Shown here one piece after another: positions 39,008 through 48,306 of a stretch of 64,000 nt of DNA (the first letter of the stretch is position 1; each line of letters opens with the position of its first letter). Source of the stretch: Alphaproteobacteria bacterium (GTDB taxonomy: Bacteria > Pseudomonadota > Alphaproteobacteria > MPNO01 > UBA830); assembly GCA_022822405.1 (NCBI GenBank), contig JAJEBT010000131.1, forward strand, positions 1 through 64,000, written 5' to 3'. A program made the position numbers and the translations under genes. The notes below the pieces were generated by a model, which did no database searches, was not told the DNA's origin, and saw nothing but the letters and a program-made list of their open reading frames with translations.

Positions 39008-39934
39008 TCACGCGCTTCGAAGCCTGCGGGTGCCGGCGCGGGTGAGGTATATCGCGGCGCAGACGATGACGACGGTGCCGGCAATCGACCACAGGTCGGG
39101 GATCTCGCTGAACACGATGAAACCGAACAGCGCCGCCACCGGCAGGCGCACGAAATCAAGCGGCGCGATGATGCTGATCTCGCCGGCGTCGTAGGCGCGG
39201 GCGAGAAACGCCTGGCCGACGGCCCCGAGTACGCCTGTCAGGACCAGCCATCCGAGCTGTTCGAGGGTCGGCGTCTGCCAGGTGGCGGCAGCCGGCGGCA
39301 CCAGCAGCAGCGTTCCGAACAGCATGAAATAGAACACGATCCTGGTCGGCGGTTCGGTCGAGGACAGGTGCTTCATCGAAATCATCGCGCTCGACGTCAT
39401 CACCGCACTGCCGAGAGCGAGAAGCATCGCGAGTTCGATGCCGCCCTGCGGCTTGACGATCATCACCACGCCGCAGAATCCTACGAGGGCAGCTGTGATG
39501 CGGTTGCCGCGAATGGCCTCGCCGAGCACCAGAGCGGAAATCAGGATCGACCAGAACGGGGAGGTGAAGGCAAGCACCATCGCGTCGGCGAGAATCAGCC
39601 ACTGCAGGGCGTAGACAATAAGCACGAACGCCGCGATACCGCAGAAGCTGCGCAGGAAATGCATGCCGATCCGGGTGGTGCGGATGCCGACAGGACCGAC
39701 GCGGGCCAGCCAGGGCAGTAGGCATGCAAGGGAAAAGAAGGTCCGCGCCAGCGCGACCACGAACACCGGCAGTTCGGTGATCATCTGCTTGATGACGACG
39801 AACATCGCGGTCAGCAGGGTCACCGCCGCGAGCATCCACAGGACGGCGCGCAGGTTGTTCAGCGCCGGTGCGTAGGAGCCGTCGGAACGCGTCGGCAACG
39901 GATCATCGCTCCGACGGGCAGGGGCCGGTGGCAC
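39008..39934 (-). CDS. EamA/DMT-family transporter
   Basis: A 308-residue inner-membrane carrier with ten hydrophobic helices arranged as two EamA repeats of five, typical of drug/metabolite exporters. Segments such as LIVYALQWLILADAMVLAFTSPFW and GAVGQAFLARAYDAGE are usual for the family (10TMS drug/metabolite exporter). It starts 8 bp after the MFS gene stop, so the two minus-strand genes form an operon. The cargo is not evident; the neighbourhood would fit export of a purine-related metabolite, but this is a guess. Confidence 0.85.
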   Translation of the reverse strand: MPPAPARRSDDPLPTRSDGSYAPALNNLRAVLWMLAAVTLLTAMFVVIKQMITELPVFVVALARTFFSLACLLPWLARVGPVGIRTTRIGMHFLRSFCGIAAFVLIVYALQWLILADAMVLAFTSPFWSILISALVLGEAIRGNRITAALVGFCGVVMIVKPQGGIELAMLLALGSAVMTSSAMISMKHLSSTEPPTRIVFYFMLFGTLLLVPPAAATWQTPTLEQLGWLVLTGVLGAVGQAFLARAYDAGEISIIAPLDFVRLPVAALFGFIVFSEIPDLWSIAGTVVIVCAAIYLTRAGTRRLRSA

Positions 39935-39942
39935 GCGCCATG

Positions 39943-41211
39943 TCAGGCTGCCGCGGCGCGGCGGTCGGCGAGGACCTCCGAGACCGGTCGGTCATCTATG
40001 GGCCAGTGGAGCAGGGAGGCGAGCGCGCCGCCGATGATCACGATCCACCAGGCGAGTTCGTATGAACCCGTGAGATCCCAGATCCTTCCGCCGAGCCAGA
40101 CGCTGGTGAAACTGCCGACCTGGTGGCTGAGGAATACGATTCCGTAGAGCGTGGCCATGTAGCGCGCGCCGAACATGTGGAACACGATGCCGGAGGTGAG
40201 CGGCACGGTCGCGAGCCACAGGAGCCCGACGCTGGCGGCGAAGATGTAGACGGACCACTCGGATAGCGGGACGAGGATGAAGATCATGAATATCAGCGAA
40301 CGCAAGAAATAGAGAATCGCCAGCAGGTACTTCTTGCGGTAGCGGTCGCCCAGCCATCCCGAGATCCAGGTTCCGATCATGTTGAAGATGCCGATCACCG
40401 AGATCGCGAACGCGCCGACAATGGGATCGAGATTCATGTCCTGAAGATAGGCCGGAAGGTGGTTGTTTATGTACTGGATCTGGAAGCCGCAGGTGAAGAA
40501 GCCGAGAACGAGAAGCCAGAATCCGCGGTGGCGGCGCGCCTCGCCCAGCGCCGCGAAAAGTCCCCGGTCGTCCTTCTCGTCGGGTGTGATCCGGCCCGCG
40601 GCGGTGCCCAGCATGAAGCCGAGCGGCAGGATCAGGAGGACGAACAGCGACAGTGCGATCAGGGCGATAAGCCAGCCGTGATCATTGATGATGTACTGAC
40701 CGGCGGGAACCAGCACGAACTGGCCACCAGTGCCGCCCGAGGTGATGATGCCAAACCACAGGCTGCGCCGGTGGTCGGGGGCGATGCGGGCGATGATGGC
40801 CAGCACCATCGAGAGTGCGCACCCTGCAGACCCGATGCCGCCGAGAAGCCCGGCACTCAACAACATACCTTCCGGCGTCACCTGCTGCGACATCAGGAAG
40901 ATGCCGCCGGAATACATCAGGCCGGCGGCCATGAGGACCCGTGCCGGACCCCACTTGTCGGCGATCGCGCCGACGAACGGCGCCGCCAGCCCGTAGACCA
41001 GCGCCTGAGTTCCGAAGACCAGCGACAGGCTTTCGCGCCCCCATCCCATCTCAACGGTGATAGGGCGGAGATAGATTCCGAAACTCTGGCGGCTGCCATA
41101 GGCAAGAAAGACGATGCCGACGGCGCAGAACAGGGCGAAATACGGATTCTTGACGACGGTTCGGAGCATTGCGGGTTTCGGCGGACTTGAAGGAGTCCGG
41201 TTGCCGGCCAC
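39943..41211 (-). CDS. MFS transporter
   Basis: A 422-residue major facilitator with 12 hydrophobic helices. The first cytoplasmic loop carries GAIADKWGPARVLMAAG, the classic MFS motif A region, and its counterpart GWLGDRYRKKYLLAILYF lies after helix 7. The overall pattern SRQSFGIYLRPITVEMGW resembles oxalate/formate and monocarboxylate-type MFS members. A start at 41169 (MLRTVVKNPYF) is also possible. It is followed by the EamA gene 8 bp downstream. The substrate is unknown. Confidence 0.85.
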   Translation of the reverse strand: MAGNRTPSSPPKPAMLRTVVKNPYFALFCAVGIVFLAYGSRQSFGIYLRPITVEMGWGRESLSLVFGTQALVYGLAAPFVGAIADKWGPARVLMAAGLMYSGGIFLMSQQVTPEGMLLSAGLLGGIGSAGCALSMVLAIIARIAPDHRRSLWFGIITSGGTGGQFVLVPAGQYIINDHGWLIALIALSLFVLLILPLGFMLGTAAGRITPDEKDDRGLFAALGEARRHRGFWLLVLGFFTCGFQIQYINNHLPAYLQDMNLDPIVGAFAISVIGIFNMIGTWISGWLGDRYRKKYLLAILYFLRSLIFMIFILVPLSEWSVYIFAASVGLLWLATVPLTSGIVFHMFGARYMATLYGIVFLSHQVGSFTSVWLGGRIWDLTGSYELAWWIVIIGGALASLLHWPIDDRPVSEVLADRRAAAA

Positions 41212-41613
41212 GGATCGGCGCGTGGCGGGCTAGGGTGGATGCCACGAAAATGCCCGCCAGCCTCGTCCGATGCCGACGATGCACCGCTATGTTCGGGCAG
41301 CGGCAGGAAACCCCACGATACCATCGGCCGGTACCGAATTGAAGAGCGGCGGCAAAATCCGCGCCGAATCCTTTCCGCAAGCTGACGCAACCGGGGAGCG
41401 CCGGATCCTCGCCGAAGCGGCGCGTTTCGGAGCTGCTGACGGAGCTGCGGGCCCTTGAGCCTGCTTCAAAGGCGTTTTGTCGGGGTGCGGCCTATGGTAT
41501 ATTGAAGACAATCGTGGTGGCCGGATCGGCGAATATGGCAACCTGAATGCTGAAATCGTGGATGGTCGGGTGGTTTCGCCGGGCGCCGCTCCAAGAGATG
41601 GAGGATGGTAAGG
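41212..41613. other. Intergenic upstream of the TRAP operon
   Basis: About 400 bases between a minus-strand MFS gene and the plus-strand TRAP binding protein. TATATT at 41498-41503 with TTGTCG at 41477-41482 is a weak promoter candidate for the TRAP genes. GGAGG at about 41600-41604 is the ribosome-binding site. No gene or RNA element was recognised. Confidence 0.35.
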
Positions 41614-42765
41614 ATGACCAAGCACAACAAGCAGATCACGAAAAAGGGAGGCAGCTCCAGCGCCAAGACGGCGGGGCGGCGATCCTTTATCAAGGGTGCG
41701 GCGCTTGCCGGGGCAGGCGCGACTGCCGCAGCTGCGATTCCTGCGCCTGCGGTTGCCCAGAAGCGCACCGAAATGGCGATCGTTACGACCTGGCCGCGTG
41801 ACTTTCCCGGCCTTGGCACCGGCGCCCAGCGCTTTGCCAAGCGCGTCGAGGACATGACCGAGGGCCGCATCAAGGTCCAGTATTTCGCGGCCGGCGAGCG
41901 GGTCGGTGCGTTCGATTCGTTCGACGAGGTCGCGTCCGGCAACGCGCAGGCCTATCACGCCGCCGACTACTACTGGAAGGGCAAGCATCCCGGGTGGGCG
42001 TACTTCACGTCGGTGCCTTTCGGCCTGACCTACACCGAGATCAACGCCTGGATCCGCTTCGGTGGCGGACAGGAGTTGTGGGACAAGCTGGCCGGCGACT
42101 TCGGCCTCAAGGGCGTGATGTGCGGCAACACGGGCGTCCAGATGGGCGGCTGGTTCAACAAGGAAATCAACTCCTCGGACGACCTCAAGGGGCTCAAGAT
42201 GCGCATTCCGGGCCTCGGCGGCGACGTCATGGCCAAGCTCGGTGCCTCGCCGGTCTCGCTTCCTGGCGGCCAGATCTACGAGAACCTGGTGTCCGGCGCG
42301 ATCGACGCCACCGAGTGGGTCGGCCCGTGGAACGACAGCTTCATGAAGTTCTACGAGGCGGCGAAGTTCTACTACTATCCGGGCATGCACGAGCCGGGCG
42401 CGATGCTCGCGCTGGGCATGAACGCATCGTGGTGGGGCAAGCTGACCAAGTCGGACCGGATCCTGATCGAGGCGGCCGCCGGCATGGAAAACGACGTCAT
42501 GATGGCTGAGTACAATGCCAAGAACGGTGCCGCGCTGGCCAAGCTCCTGAGTGAGCACGGCGTTAAGCTGCGCAAGTTCAACGACGACGTCTATGACAGT
42601 TTCGGAGAGGCTGCGGCCGAGGTCTTCGAAACCGTGGTCTCCCACAGCCCGCTTGCCAAGACCATACACGAGAGTTTCCTGGCCGCGCGCAAGGATCTGG
42701 GCGGCTGGTCGAAGATTTCCGACCAGGCCTATGTTGCCCAGCGCAACCGCGTTCTCGGCGTCTAG
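41614..42765 (+). CDS. TRAP transporter substrate-binding protein, TakP-like
   Basis: A 383-residue periplasmic binding protein of the DctP family. The N-terminus has a twin-arginine signal, GRRSFIKGAALAGAGA (RR at 22-23), with likely cleavage after PAPAVA near residue 48, so it is exported folded. The ligand-site segment SGAIDATEWVGPWND is the one seen in TakP, which binds 2-oxo acids, and the fold is otherwise standard. ATG 41614 is chosen because GGAGG is nine bases upstream; ATG 41605 lies too close. It heads the TRAP operon and is followed by a strong hairpin. Confidence 0.9.
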   Translation: MTKHNKQITKKGGSSSAKTAGRRSFIKGAALAGAGATAAAAIPAPAVAQKRTEMAIVTTWPRDFPGLGTGAQRFAKRVEDMTEGRIKVQYFAAGERVGAFDSFDEVASGNAQAYHAADYYWKGKHPGWAYFTSVPFGLTYTEINAWIRFGGGQELWDKLAGDFGLKGVMCGNTGVQMGGWFNKEINSSDDLKGLKMRIPGLGGDVMAKLGASPVSLPGGQIYENLVSGAIDATEWVGPWNDSFMKFYEAAKFYYYPGMHEPGAMLALGMNASWWGKLTKSDRILIEAAAGMENDVMMAEYNAKNGAALAKLLSEHGVKLRKFNDDVYDSFGEAAAEVFETVVSHSPLAKTIHESFLAARKDLGGWSKISDQAYVAQRNRVLGV

Positions 42766-42786
42766 CCGCCGGATACGATCTGTAGC

Positions 42787-42814
42787 GAAAGCGGAGCCTC
42801 TGGGCTCCGCTTTC
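42787..42814 (+). terminator. Hairpin between TRAP binding-protein and permease genes
   Basis: A perfect 12-bp stem (GAAAGCGGAGCC / GGCTCCGCTTTC) with a TCTG loop lies 21 bases past the binding-protein stop, inside the operon. A short ATTAT follows rather than a long T run. It probably acts as an attenuator or 3'-end stabiliser that gives more binding protein than permease. Confidence 0.75.
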
Positions 42815-42848
42815 ATTATCCGGCATCACTCGGAAGGCGGGTGACGGC

Positions 42849-43898
42849 GTGGATGTCATGGCCTCGGCAGCGCAGGGTACGGGACGCCGTTCGCGGGCCC
42901 TTGGAGGGGTACTCAGGGCGGCGGCGCTGGCGGTTGCCGGGATGGCGCTGGCCTTCACGCTGAACAACTTCCTCATTTTCTGGGGCGGCTGGCCGGGCAT
43001 CGGAAATTTGCTCGCTGACGTCGGCTGGCCGGGCACCGCGAAGCCTGACCAGCCCCTTGATGGCGCCGGTGTCGCACTCGGGTCGCTTCAGCTCCTGTTC
43101 TATGTCGCCACCGTGGCCGTGGCCTGCGCCTTCGTGCTCCTCGCGCGCGGCCGCACGCTGACGACGGACGCGGCCAGTCTCGCCGCCGTTGCCGCCTACA
43201 TTGCCCGGGCCGCGTTCTGGGGGGTCCTTCTCGTCGGCGTCGCCGACATGGTGATCTCGTTCCTGCGCGTCGAGGGGCTGCTCCGCGACGTAGTCGGCGA
43301 GAGCCTCGCCAAGGACCTCGGGCGGTCCAGCTACCGCGGCAACCTGATTCACTTTCCGCTGCTCGCAGCCGCGCTGGTGATCGCGTATTTCCGGCGTTCT
43401 CTGGGATTCATATGGCTCGCGCTCCTGATCGTGCTCGCAGAATTTCAGATCGTGGTGGCACGATTCGTTTTCTCTTATGAGCAGGCCTTCATGGGCGATC
43501 TGGTTCGTTTCTGGTACGCTGCCCTGTTCCTGTTCGCGAGCGCCTACACGCTGATCGAGGAAGGGCATGTGCGTGTCGACGTGATCTACACGGCGCTCAG
43601 TGACCGGGCCAAGGCGTGGTCGAATGTCGTGGGTTCGATAATTCTCGGGGTTCCGCTTTGTTGGGTCATCCTGACCTCCGGGATGGGGGGAAAATCGAAC
43701 CTGATAAATGCTCCGCTTCTCAGCTACGAGGTCACCCAGGCCGGCTACGGCATGTACGTGAAGTATCTGATGGCCGGTTTCCTGCTGGTCTATGCGTTAA
43801 GCATGCTGATGCAATTCCTCGGCTACGCTCTGCGCAATGCGGCGGTGCTTCTCGGCGACCGTGACGCCCGGCCCACCGGCCACCAGGGCGCGGCATAG
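42849..43898 (+). CDS. TRAP transporter small permease subunit (extended)
   Basis: A 349-residue inner-membrane protein. Typical small (DctQ) subunits have four helices in 160-200 residues; here the DctQ-like part is C-terminal, with VRFWYAALFLFASAYTLIEEGHVRVDVIY, and an extra N-terminal region of about 170 residues adds several helices. Extended Q subunits of this kind accompany TakP-type systems. The first codon is GTG 42849; ATG 42858 is an equal alternative. The large permease starts 25 bp downstream. Confidence 0.83.
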   Translation: MDVMASAAQGTGRRSRALGGVLRAAALAVAGMALAFTLNNFLIFWGGWPGIGNLLADVGWPGTAKPDQPLDGAGVALGSLQLLFYVATVAVACAFVLLARGRTLTTDAASLAAVAAYIARAAFWGVLLVGVADMVISFLRVEGLLRDVVGESLAKDLGRSSYRGNLIHFPLLAAALVIAYFRRSLGFIWLALLIVLAEFQIVVARFVFSYEQAFMGDLVRFWYAALFLFASAYTLIEEGHVRVDVIYTALSDRAKAWSNVVGSIILGVPLCWVILTSGMGGKSNLINAPLLSYEVTQAGYGMYVKYLMAGFLLVYALSMLMQFLGYALRNAAVLLGDRDARPTGHQGAA

Positions 43899-43923
43899 CG
43901 TATCGCGACGCGGAAGCCCGGCC

Positions 43924-46575
43924 ATGGAAATCGTCTTTCTCGTCATCCTCCTTGCCACGATGGCGGCCGCCCTGGCCTCGGGCTATCCCGTCGCCTTCGC
44001 GCTCCCTGGATCCGCGATCCTGTCGATCGGGCTTGCGGCGCTCTGCGGTTACGTCTTCACCGGCAATCCCGACGCGTATTTCCTCCATGGCGGCCCCCAG
44101 CAATGGCTGAACGCCGGTGTCACCAACTTCCGCGGCGTCTACTGGGAAGTCGAGCGGGACACGCTGATCGCGATTCCGCTCTTCGTCTTCATGGGCATCA
44201 TGCTCGAGCGCTCCAAAGTGGCAGAGGACCTGCTTGTCACGATGGCCCAGCTCTTCGGGCCGATCCCAGGCGGCCTCGGCATCGCGGTGGTGTTCGTCGG
44301 CGCGCTGTTGGCGGCGACCACGGGAATCGTCGGCGCGACGGTCGTGGCGATGGGGCTCATCTCGCTGCCGGTGATGCTGCGCGCGAACTACTCGAAATCG
44401 CTCGCCACCGGCACCATCAGCGCTTCAGGGACACTGGGCCAGATCATCCCGCCGTCGATAGTGCTGATCATCCTCGCCGACCAGCTCGCCAGCGCCACCG
44501 ATCAGGCCAGCACGCTCCGCAAGGCCGAGTTCAAGGCGGCTACAGGCCAGGCGTCGCTGCCGAGCGAATTCAGCCTCACCTCGACGAGCGCGGGCGACAT
44601 GTTCCTCGGCGCGCTGCTGCCGGGACTGGTGCTGGTGGGCCTCTACATGGCCTACATCCTGATCCTTTCGCTGCTGCGCCCCAAGGTCGCGCCGCCGGTG
44701 CGGTCCGACAGCGGCTTCGACGCCCGGTTCCTGCTCAAGGTCGCATTGGCGCTGGTGCCGCCCCTCGCCCTGATCTTCATCGTCCTCGGTTCCATCATCA
44801 TGGGCGTCGCGACGGTGAATCAGGCCGGCGCCATCGGTGCGATCGGCGCCGTGATCATGGCCGGGTACCGCCTGAAGGCCGGGGAGCGCGGCGCGTTCGT
44901 GCCCGCCATCCTGGCGATCGCCGCTATCGCCGCCCTTGTGGCGCTTCTCTACAGCTACGACATCAACATCAAGAACACGCAGACCACGTCCGAATGGACC
45001 GGGGTCGCCCTTGCCGCGGTTGCGGTCGCGGCGCTGCTGGCGGCCGTAATCTGGAGCCTCTGGCGCACCTACCGTATCGAGGACATTCTTCAGGGGGTGA
45101 TGATCGAGACCGCGAAGACGACATCGCTGGTCTTCATCATCCTTCTCGGCGCCGCCATGTTGACGGCGGCGTTTCGCGCGTTCGGCGGCGAGGATCTCGT
45201 ACGCGATTTCCTGTTCGGGCTTCCCGGCGGGTTCATCACGAAGTTCGTCGTCGTCATGGCCGTCATCTTCATCCTCGGATTCTTCCTCGACTTCATCGAG
45301 ATCGCAGTTGTCGTCGTGCCGATCATCGCGCCGATACTGCTCGCCGACACCTCGGCCAACGTCACCGCCGTATGGCTCGGCGTGATGATCGGCGTCAACA
45401 TGCAGACCTCGTTCCTCACGCCGCCCTTCGGGTTCGCGCTGTTCTACTTGCGCGGCGTCGCGCCGCCGTCGGTCAAAACCATCCAGATGTATGCGGGCGT
45501 CGTCCCGTTCATTCTCCTGCAACTCGCCGGCCTCGCCGTTGTCGGCATCTGGCCGGGGCTCGTGAACTATCTTCCCACGAGGGTCTATTTGACCTCGGAG
45601 ACCGCGCCGCCGCCAAAAAACCCCCGCCTTCAGCTGTGCATGGAGGAGATGCTGTTCGAGGTCTACGGCGCGCGCCGCGACGAGTTGCGCAGCGCCATCG
45701 CTGCGGCCGGGAAGCTCGACAGGTCGTACCTGCCGTCGTCGCTGCGTTCTGCCTTCGACGAGGGACTGCAGTCGGCCGACCGAGTGTTCGGGCATGTCGC
45801 CGCGGTGCAGGCGGCGGCGTCGGATGTCGAGGCATACACCCCGGTCTACCGGCCGCTCCACCGCACGGTCAGGAAAATTCAGCTCGACATGCGCGAACTG
45901 GCCGAAGAGGCGGCGGAGGTCGAGGACGGGATTCGCCAGCGACGGCGCGACGGCGCCGACGCCTCGGATCTGCGGGCGCAGCTCGAGGAGGTCACACGCG
46001 AAATTTCAGCTCTTGAGGAGACGCTGCCCGAGGGGTGGGAGGCCGATCGCAAGACTTATGTCGCGCTTGCCAAGGCGGAAACCACTGCCCGCAGGAAGTA
46101 CCGCCGTGCGGTCGACGACGCCTACGAGCCCGTGGCGAGGATACTCGCGATCGTCGACCAGACCGGGGATCTTGCCGCAATCGGCGACCAGCTGGAGGCG
46201 CTGAAGCCGGTTATCGGTACCTTGGCGCCGGCGGAAGCCGTGCTCCGGCTGAAGGAGGCGGAAAAACTGTTCGCGGGGCTTGACGGCGCGAGCCATGTGA
46301 AGTCGCGTTTCTCGCGCGCGCGCCGGGCGCTTGCCCGCGCCGAGCCGGACCGCGAACGCGCTGCACGGAACCTCGCCGAAGGCTTGCTGCGCTACACGGC
46401 TGAACTCTCCTGGCGACAGCGCGCGGTTGCCGAACTGCAGTCGGGGCTTGCCGCCTACGAGGCGGCGATCAGGGACACGATCGGCCTGCGTTCGCAAGTG
46501 CGCCTCAACAGCGGGCAGGCCTCGACGATCGCCGGCTGCATGTCGTCCCACCGCGACATATCGCTGAATTTCTGA
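43924..46575 (+). CDS. TRAP transporter large permease subunit with C-terminal coiled-coil tail
   Basis: An 883-residue protein, about twice the usual 430. The DctM part has the expected LFVFMGIMLERSKVAEDLL, GPIPGGLGIAVVFVGALLAATTG and QIIPPSIVLIILAD, and further helices to about residue 555, including an extra mid-region. After PTRVYLTSETAPPPKN, residues about 565-883 are soluble and rich in Arg, Glu and Ala, with heptad-like stretches such as MRELAEEAAEVEDGIRQRR and LRAQLEEVTREISALEETL, predicted by eye to be coiled coil facing the cytoplasm. The reading frame is continuous with the membrane domain. The role of the tail is unknown. Confidence 0.85.
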   Translation: MEIVFLVILLATMAAALASGYPVAFALPGSAILSIGLAALCGYVFTGNPDAYFLHGGPQQWLNAGVTNFRGVYWEVERDTLIAIPLFVFMGIMLERSKVAEDLLVTMAQLFGPIPGGLGIAVVFVGALLAATTGIVGATVVAMGLISLPVMLRANYSKSLATGTISASGTLGQIIPPSIVLIILADQLASATDQASTLRKAEFKAATGQASLPSEFSLTSTSAGDMFLGALLPGLVLVGLYMAYILILSLLRPKVAPPVRSDSGFDARFLLKVALALVPPLALIFIVLGSIIMGVATVNQAGAIGAIGAVIMAGYRLKAGERGAFVPAILAIAAIAALVALLYSYDINIKNTQTTSEWTGVALAAVAVAALLAAVIWSLWRTYRIEDILQGVMIETAKTTSLVFIILLGAAMLTAAFRAFGGEDLVRDFLFGLPGGFITKFVVVMAVIFILGFFLDFIEIAVVVVPIIAPILLADTSANVTAVWLGVMIGVNMQTSFLTPPFGFALFYLRGVAPPSVKTIQMYAGVVPFILLQLAGLAVVGIWPGLVNYLPTRVYLTSETAPPPKNPRLQLCMEEMLFEVYGARRDELRSAIAAAGKLDRSYLPSSLRSAFDEGLQSADRVFGHVAAVQAAASDVEAYTPVYRPLHRTVRKIQLDMRELAEEAAEVEDGIRQRRRDGADASDLRAQLEEVTREISALEETLPEGWEADRKTYVALAKAETTARRKYRRAVDDAYEPVARILAIVDQTGDLAAIGDQLEALKPVIGTLAPAEAVLRLKEAEKLFAGLDGASHVKSRFSRARRALARAEPDRERAARNLAEGLLRYTAELSWRQRAVAELQSGLAAYEAAIRDTIGLRSQVRLNSGQASTIAGCMSSHRDISLNF

Positions 46576-46660
46576 CTGGCGATTGCGTTCGGCGCACGCC
46601 GGCGCCACCGAAGATGTGCGAGCGTCGTGGCAGTCCGCAGGGCGGCCGCGGCGGTCAGGG

Positions 46661-47728
46661 TCAGCCGTCGATCTTGAGCAGTGACCGCGCGTTGCCGCCC
46701 CAGATGGCCTGCTTGTCGGTACCCGACAGCGTCTCGACGGAATCCACCAGCCCGACCGGATCGTAGTCGCCCATGTCGTAGGGGTAGTCGGTGCCCATCA
46801 CGACCTTGTCGACGCCGTACTGTCCGATGAGATATTCGAGCTGGTGGGTCGTGAAGACCACCGTGTCGAGCCACATGCGCTTAAGGTAGGTCGTGGGCGG
46901 ATGGGGAAGGTTCTGGCGCCCGTCCTCCCGCGCTCCCCACACATGGTCGATCCGTCCCGAATAGGCCGGCAGGTAGCCGCCGCCATGGGCGAGAAGGATG
47001 CGCAGGCCGGGATAGCGTTCCATCACCCCGTCGAAGATCAGGCGGTGCACCGCGACCGTGGTTTCGAGGGGGTTTCCGATCACGTTGTTGAAGTAGTGGT
47101 CGTTGAAGCGCTCGGCGGACGTGAAGCCGTTGGGGTGGATGAAGATCAGCGTGTCGAGTTCCTGGGCTTTCTCCCAGAACCGGTCGAGCCGCGGGTTGGA
47201 GATCTCGCTGCCGTTGACGTTGGTCAGGATCTGGAATCCCTTGAGACCGAGCGTGTTGACGCCACGCTCGAGCTCGGCGACGGCCATGTCGGTATCCTGG
47301 AGGGGAATGGTCCCGAATGCGATGAACCTGTCGGGCATGGCGTCGACGATCTCGGCGAGTCCGTCATTGACCCGTTCGGCCGCCTTCATGCCAACATCGG
47401 GATCGAGCCAGTAATAGGCCTGGAAGGGTGGTGGGATGATCGTCTGGAGATCGATACCCATCTTGTCCATGTCGATCAGCCTGTGATCGATGGTTGTCAG
47501 GTGCGGCATGCGGTCGGCGGCCTGTTGCCGGTTCACCACCTGCGAAAGTTCGCCCGCGAATCGCAGGGCTGGCTCGAACTCGAGACGGAAATGAGGCTCG
47601 GCGATCTCGGCGGCGGCCGGGATGTGCACGTGGCAGTGTATGTCGACGGTGAAGCTGTCGGGCTTCGGGCCGTGCGCGTCGGGCTGTGGACGCGCTGCGG
47701 TAAAGACATAGGGTTGTGCGCCGGCCAT
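46661..47728 (-). CDS. Amidohydrolase family protein (ACMSD-like decarboxylase/hydrolase)
   Basis: A 355-residue metal-dependent hydrolase of the amidohydrolase-2/ACMSD group, which decarboxylates or hydrolyses aromatic and muconate-type acids. The metal ligands HxH appear as DIHCHVHIP near residue 30; further ligands are His in LIFIHPNGF and LLAHGGGYLPAY and Asp in VVMGTDYPYDMGDYDP. ATG 47728 has AAGGAG eight bases upstream; upstream codons run into non-homologous sequence. It converges on the TRAP operon and lies near other aromatic-acid genes, so an aromatic carboxylate is a fair but unproven substrate. Confidence 0.83.
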   Translation of the reverse strand: MAGAQPYVFTAARPQPDAHGPKPDSFTVDIHCHVHIPAAAEIAEPHFRLEFEPALRFAGELSQVVNRQQAADRMPHLTTIDHRLIDMDKMGIDLQTIIPPPFQAYYWLDPDVGMKAAERVNDGLAEIVDAMPDRFIAFGTIPLQDTDMAVAELERGVNTLGLKGFQILTNVNGSEISNPRLDRFWEKAQELDTLIFIHPNGFTSAERFNDHYFNNVIGNPLETTVAVHRLIFDGVMERYPGLRILLAHGGGYLPAYSGRIDHVWGAREDGRQNLPHPPTTYLKRMWLDTVVFTTHQLEYLIGQYGVDKVVMGTDYPYDMGDYDPVGLVDSVETLSGTDKQAIWGGNARSLLKIDG

Positions 47729-47899
47729 GATCGCTTGCTCCTTGCTGCTGGGGGATTGTCGGACGGATGTCGCTGGCCGCACCATAGCGGTGCCTCGTGA
47801 GCCTGTCATCTGCCGGGCGGGCACGGGCGGCACCGGGCGCAGCGCTCCGGGTCCGGGAAAGCCGTGCCGGACCAATGGTATGGCCCGGCGATCCTCGGG

Positions 47900-48261
47900 G
47901 TCTTGCCGATGGCGATCGACCGTGGGCACCTCGTCGAGATCGGCTATGGCCGGACGGGTCGCGAGGTGTGCAATATTCTTCCGGCGCCTGCGATCTACGC
48001 CTCAACCGCCAATGATGCCTGCCTTTACCAAAATGGCACCGGTGCCCGACGGCTGCTCTCCCGGCTGGCAAAGACAGGCGACATCGGCGAGCGTGCTCGC
48101 CTCGCCAGGGCCATGAACGACAGTTGGTCCGGGATCATGTAATCATCCCGCTGGTCCACCGCGGGAGCGTCTCGGTGTACGCACGCACGCCGGGCGGCGT
48201 CCGGCTCAACGACTGGGACAGCGAGTTCTGAAACGTGGCCGACTGGCATCGGATCCGCTGA
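47900..48261 (+). pseudogene. Decayed peptide-type ABC transporter substrate-binding protein
   Basis: Two pieces of a family-5 (DppA/OppA-like) binding protein are readable. From 47900 the frame gives MAIDRGHLVEIGYG and CNILPAPAIYASTANDACLY, then after an apparent internal deletion near 48055 it gives DIGERARLARAMND. At about 48125 one base is missing; in the next frame DHVIIPLVHRGSVSVYA and GGVRLNDWDSEF follow. A TGA at 48229-48231 stands where family members have Trp (DSEFW), and NVADWHRIR continues to a second stop at 48259. The N-terminal half is lost. At least three lesions make it a clear relic, not a gene. Confidence 0.82.
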
Positions 48262-48306
48262 CGCCCAGCCGATCTGCCGATCGCGCCGACGTTCGGTCTG
48301 GCCCGG

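Noticed and set aside
47864-48142. An intact small protein of 92 residues
   Set aside because: The frame is the readable part of a broken ABC binding-protein gene and ends at a frameshift.
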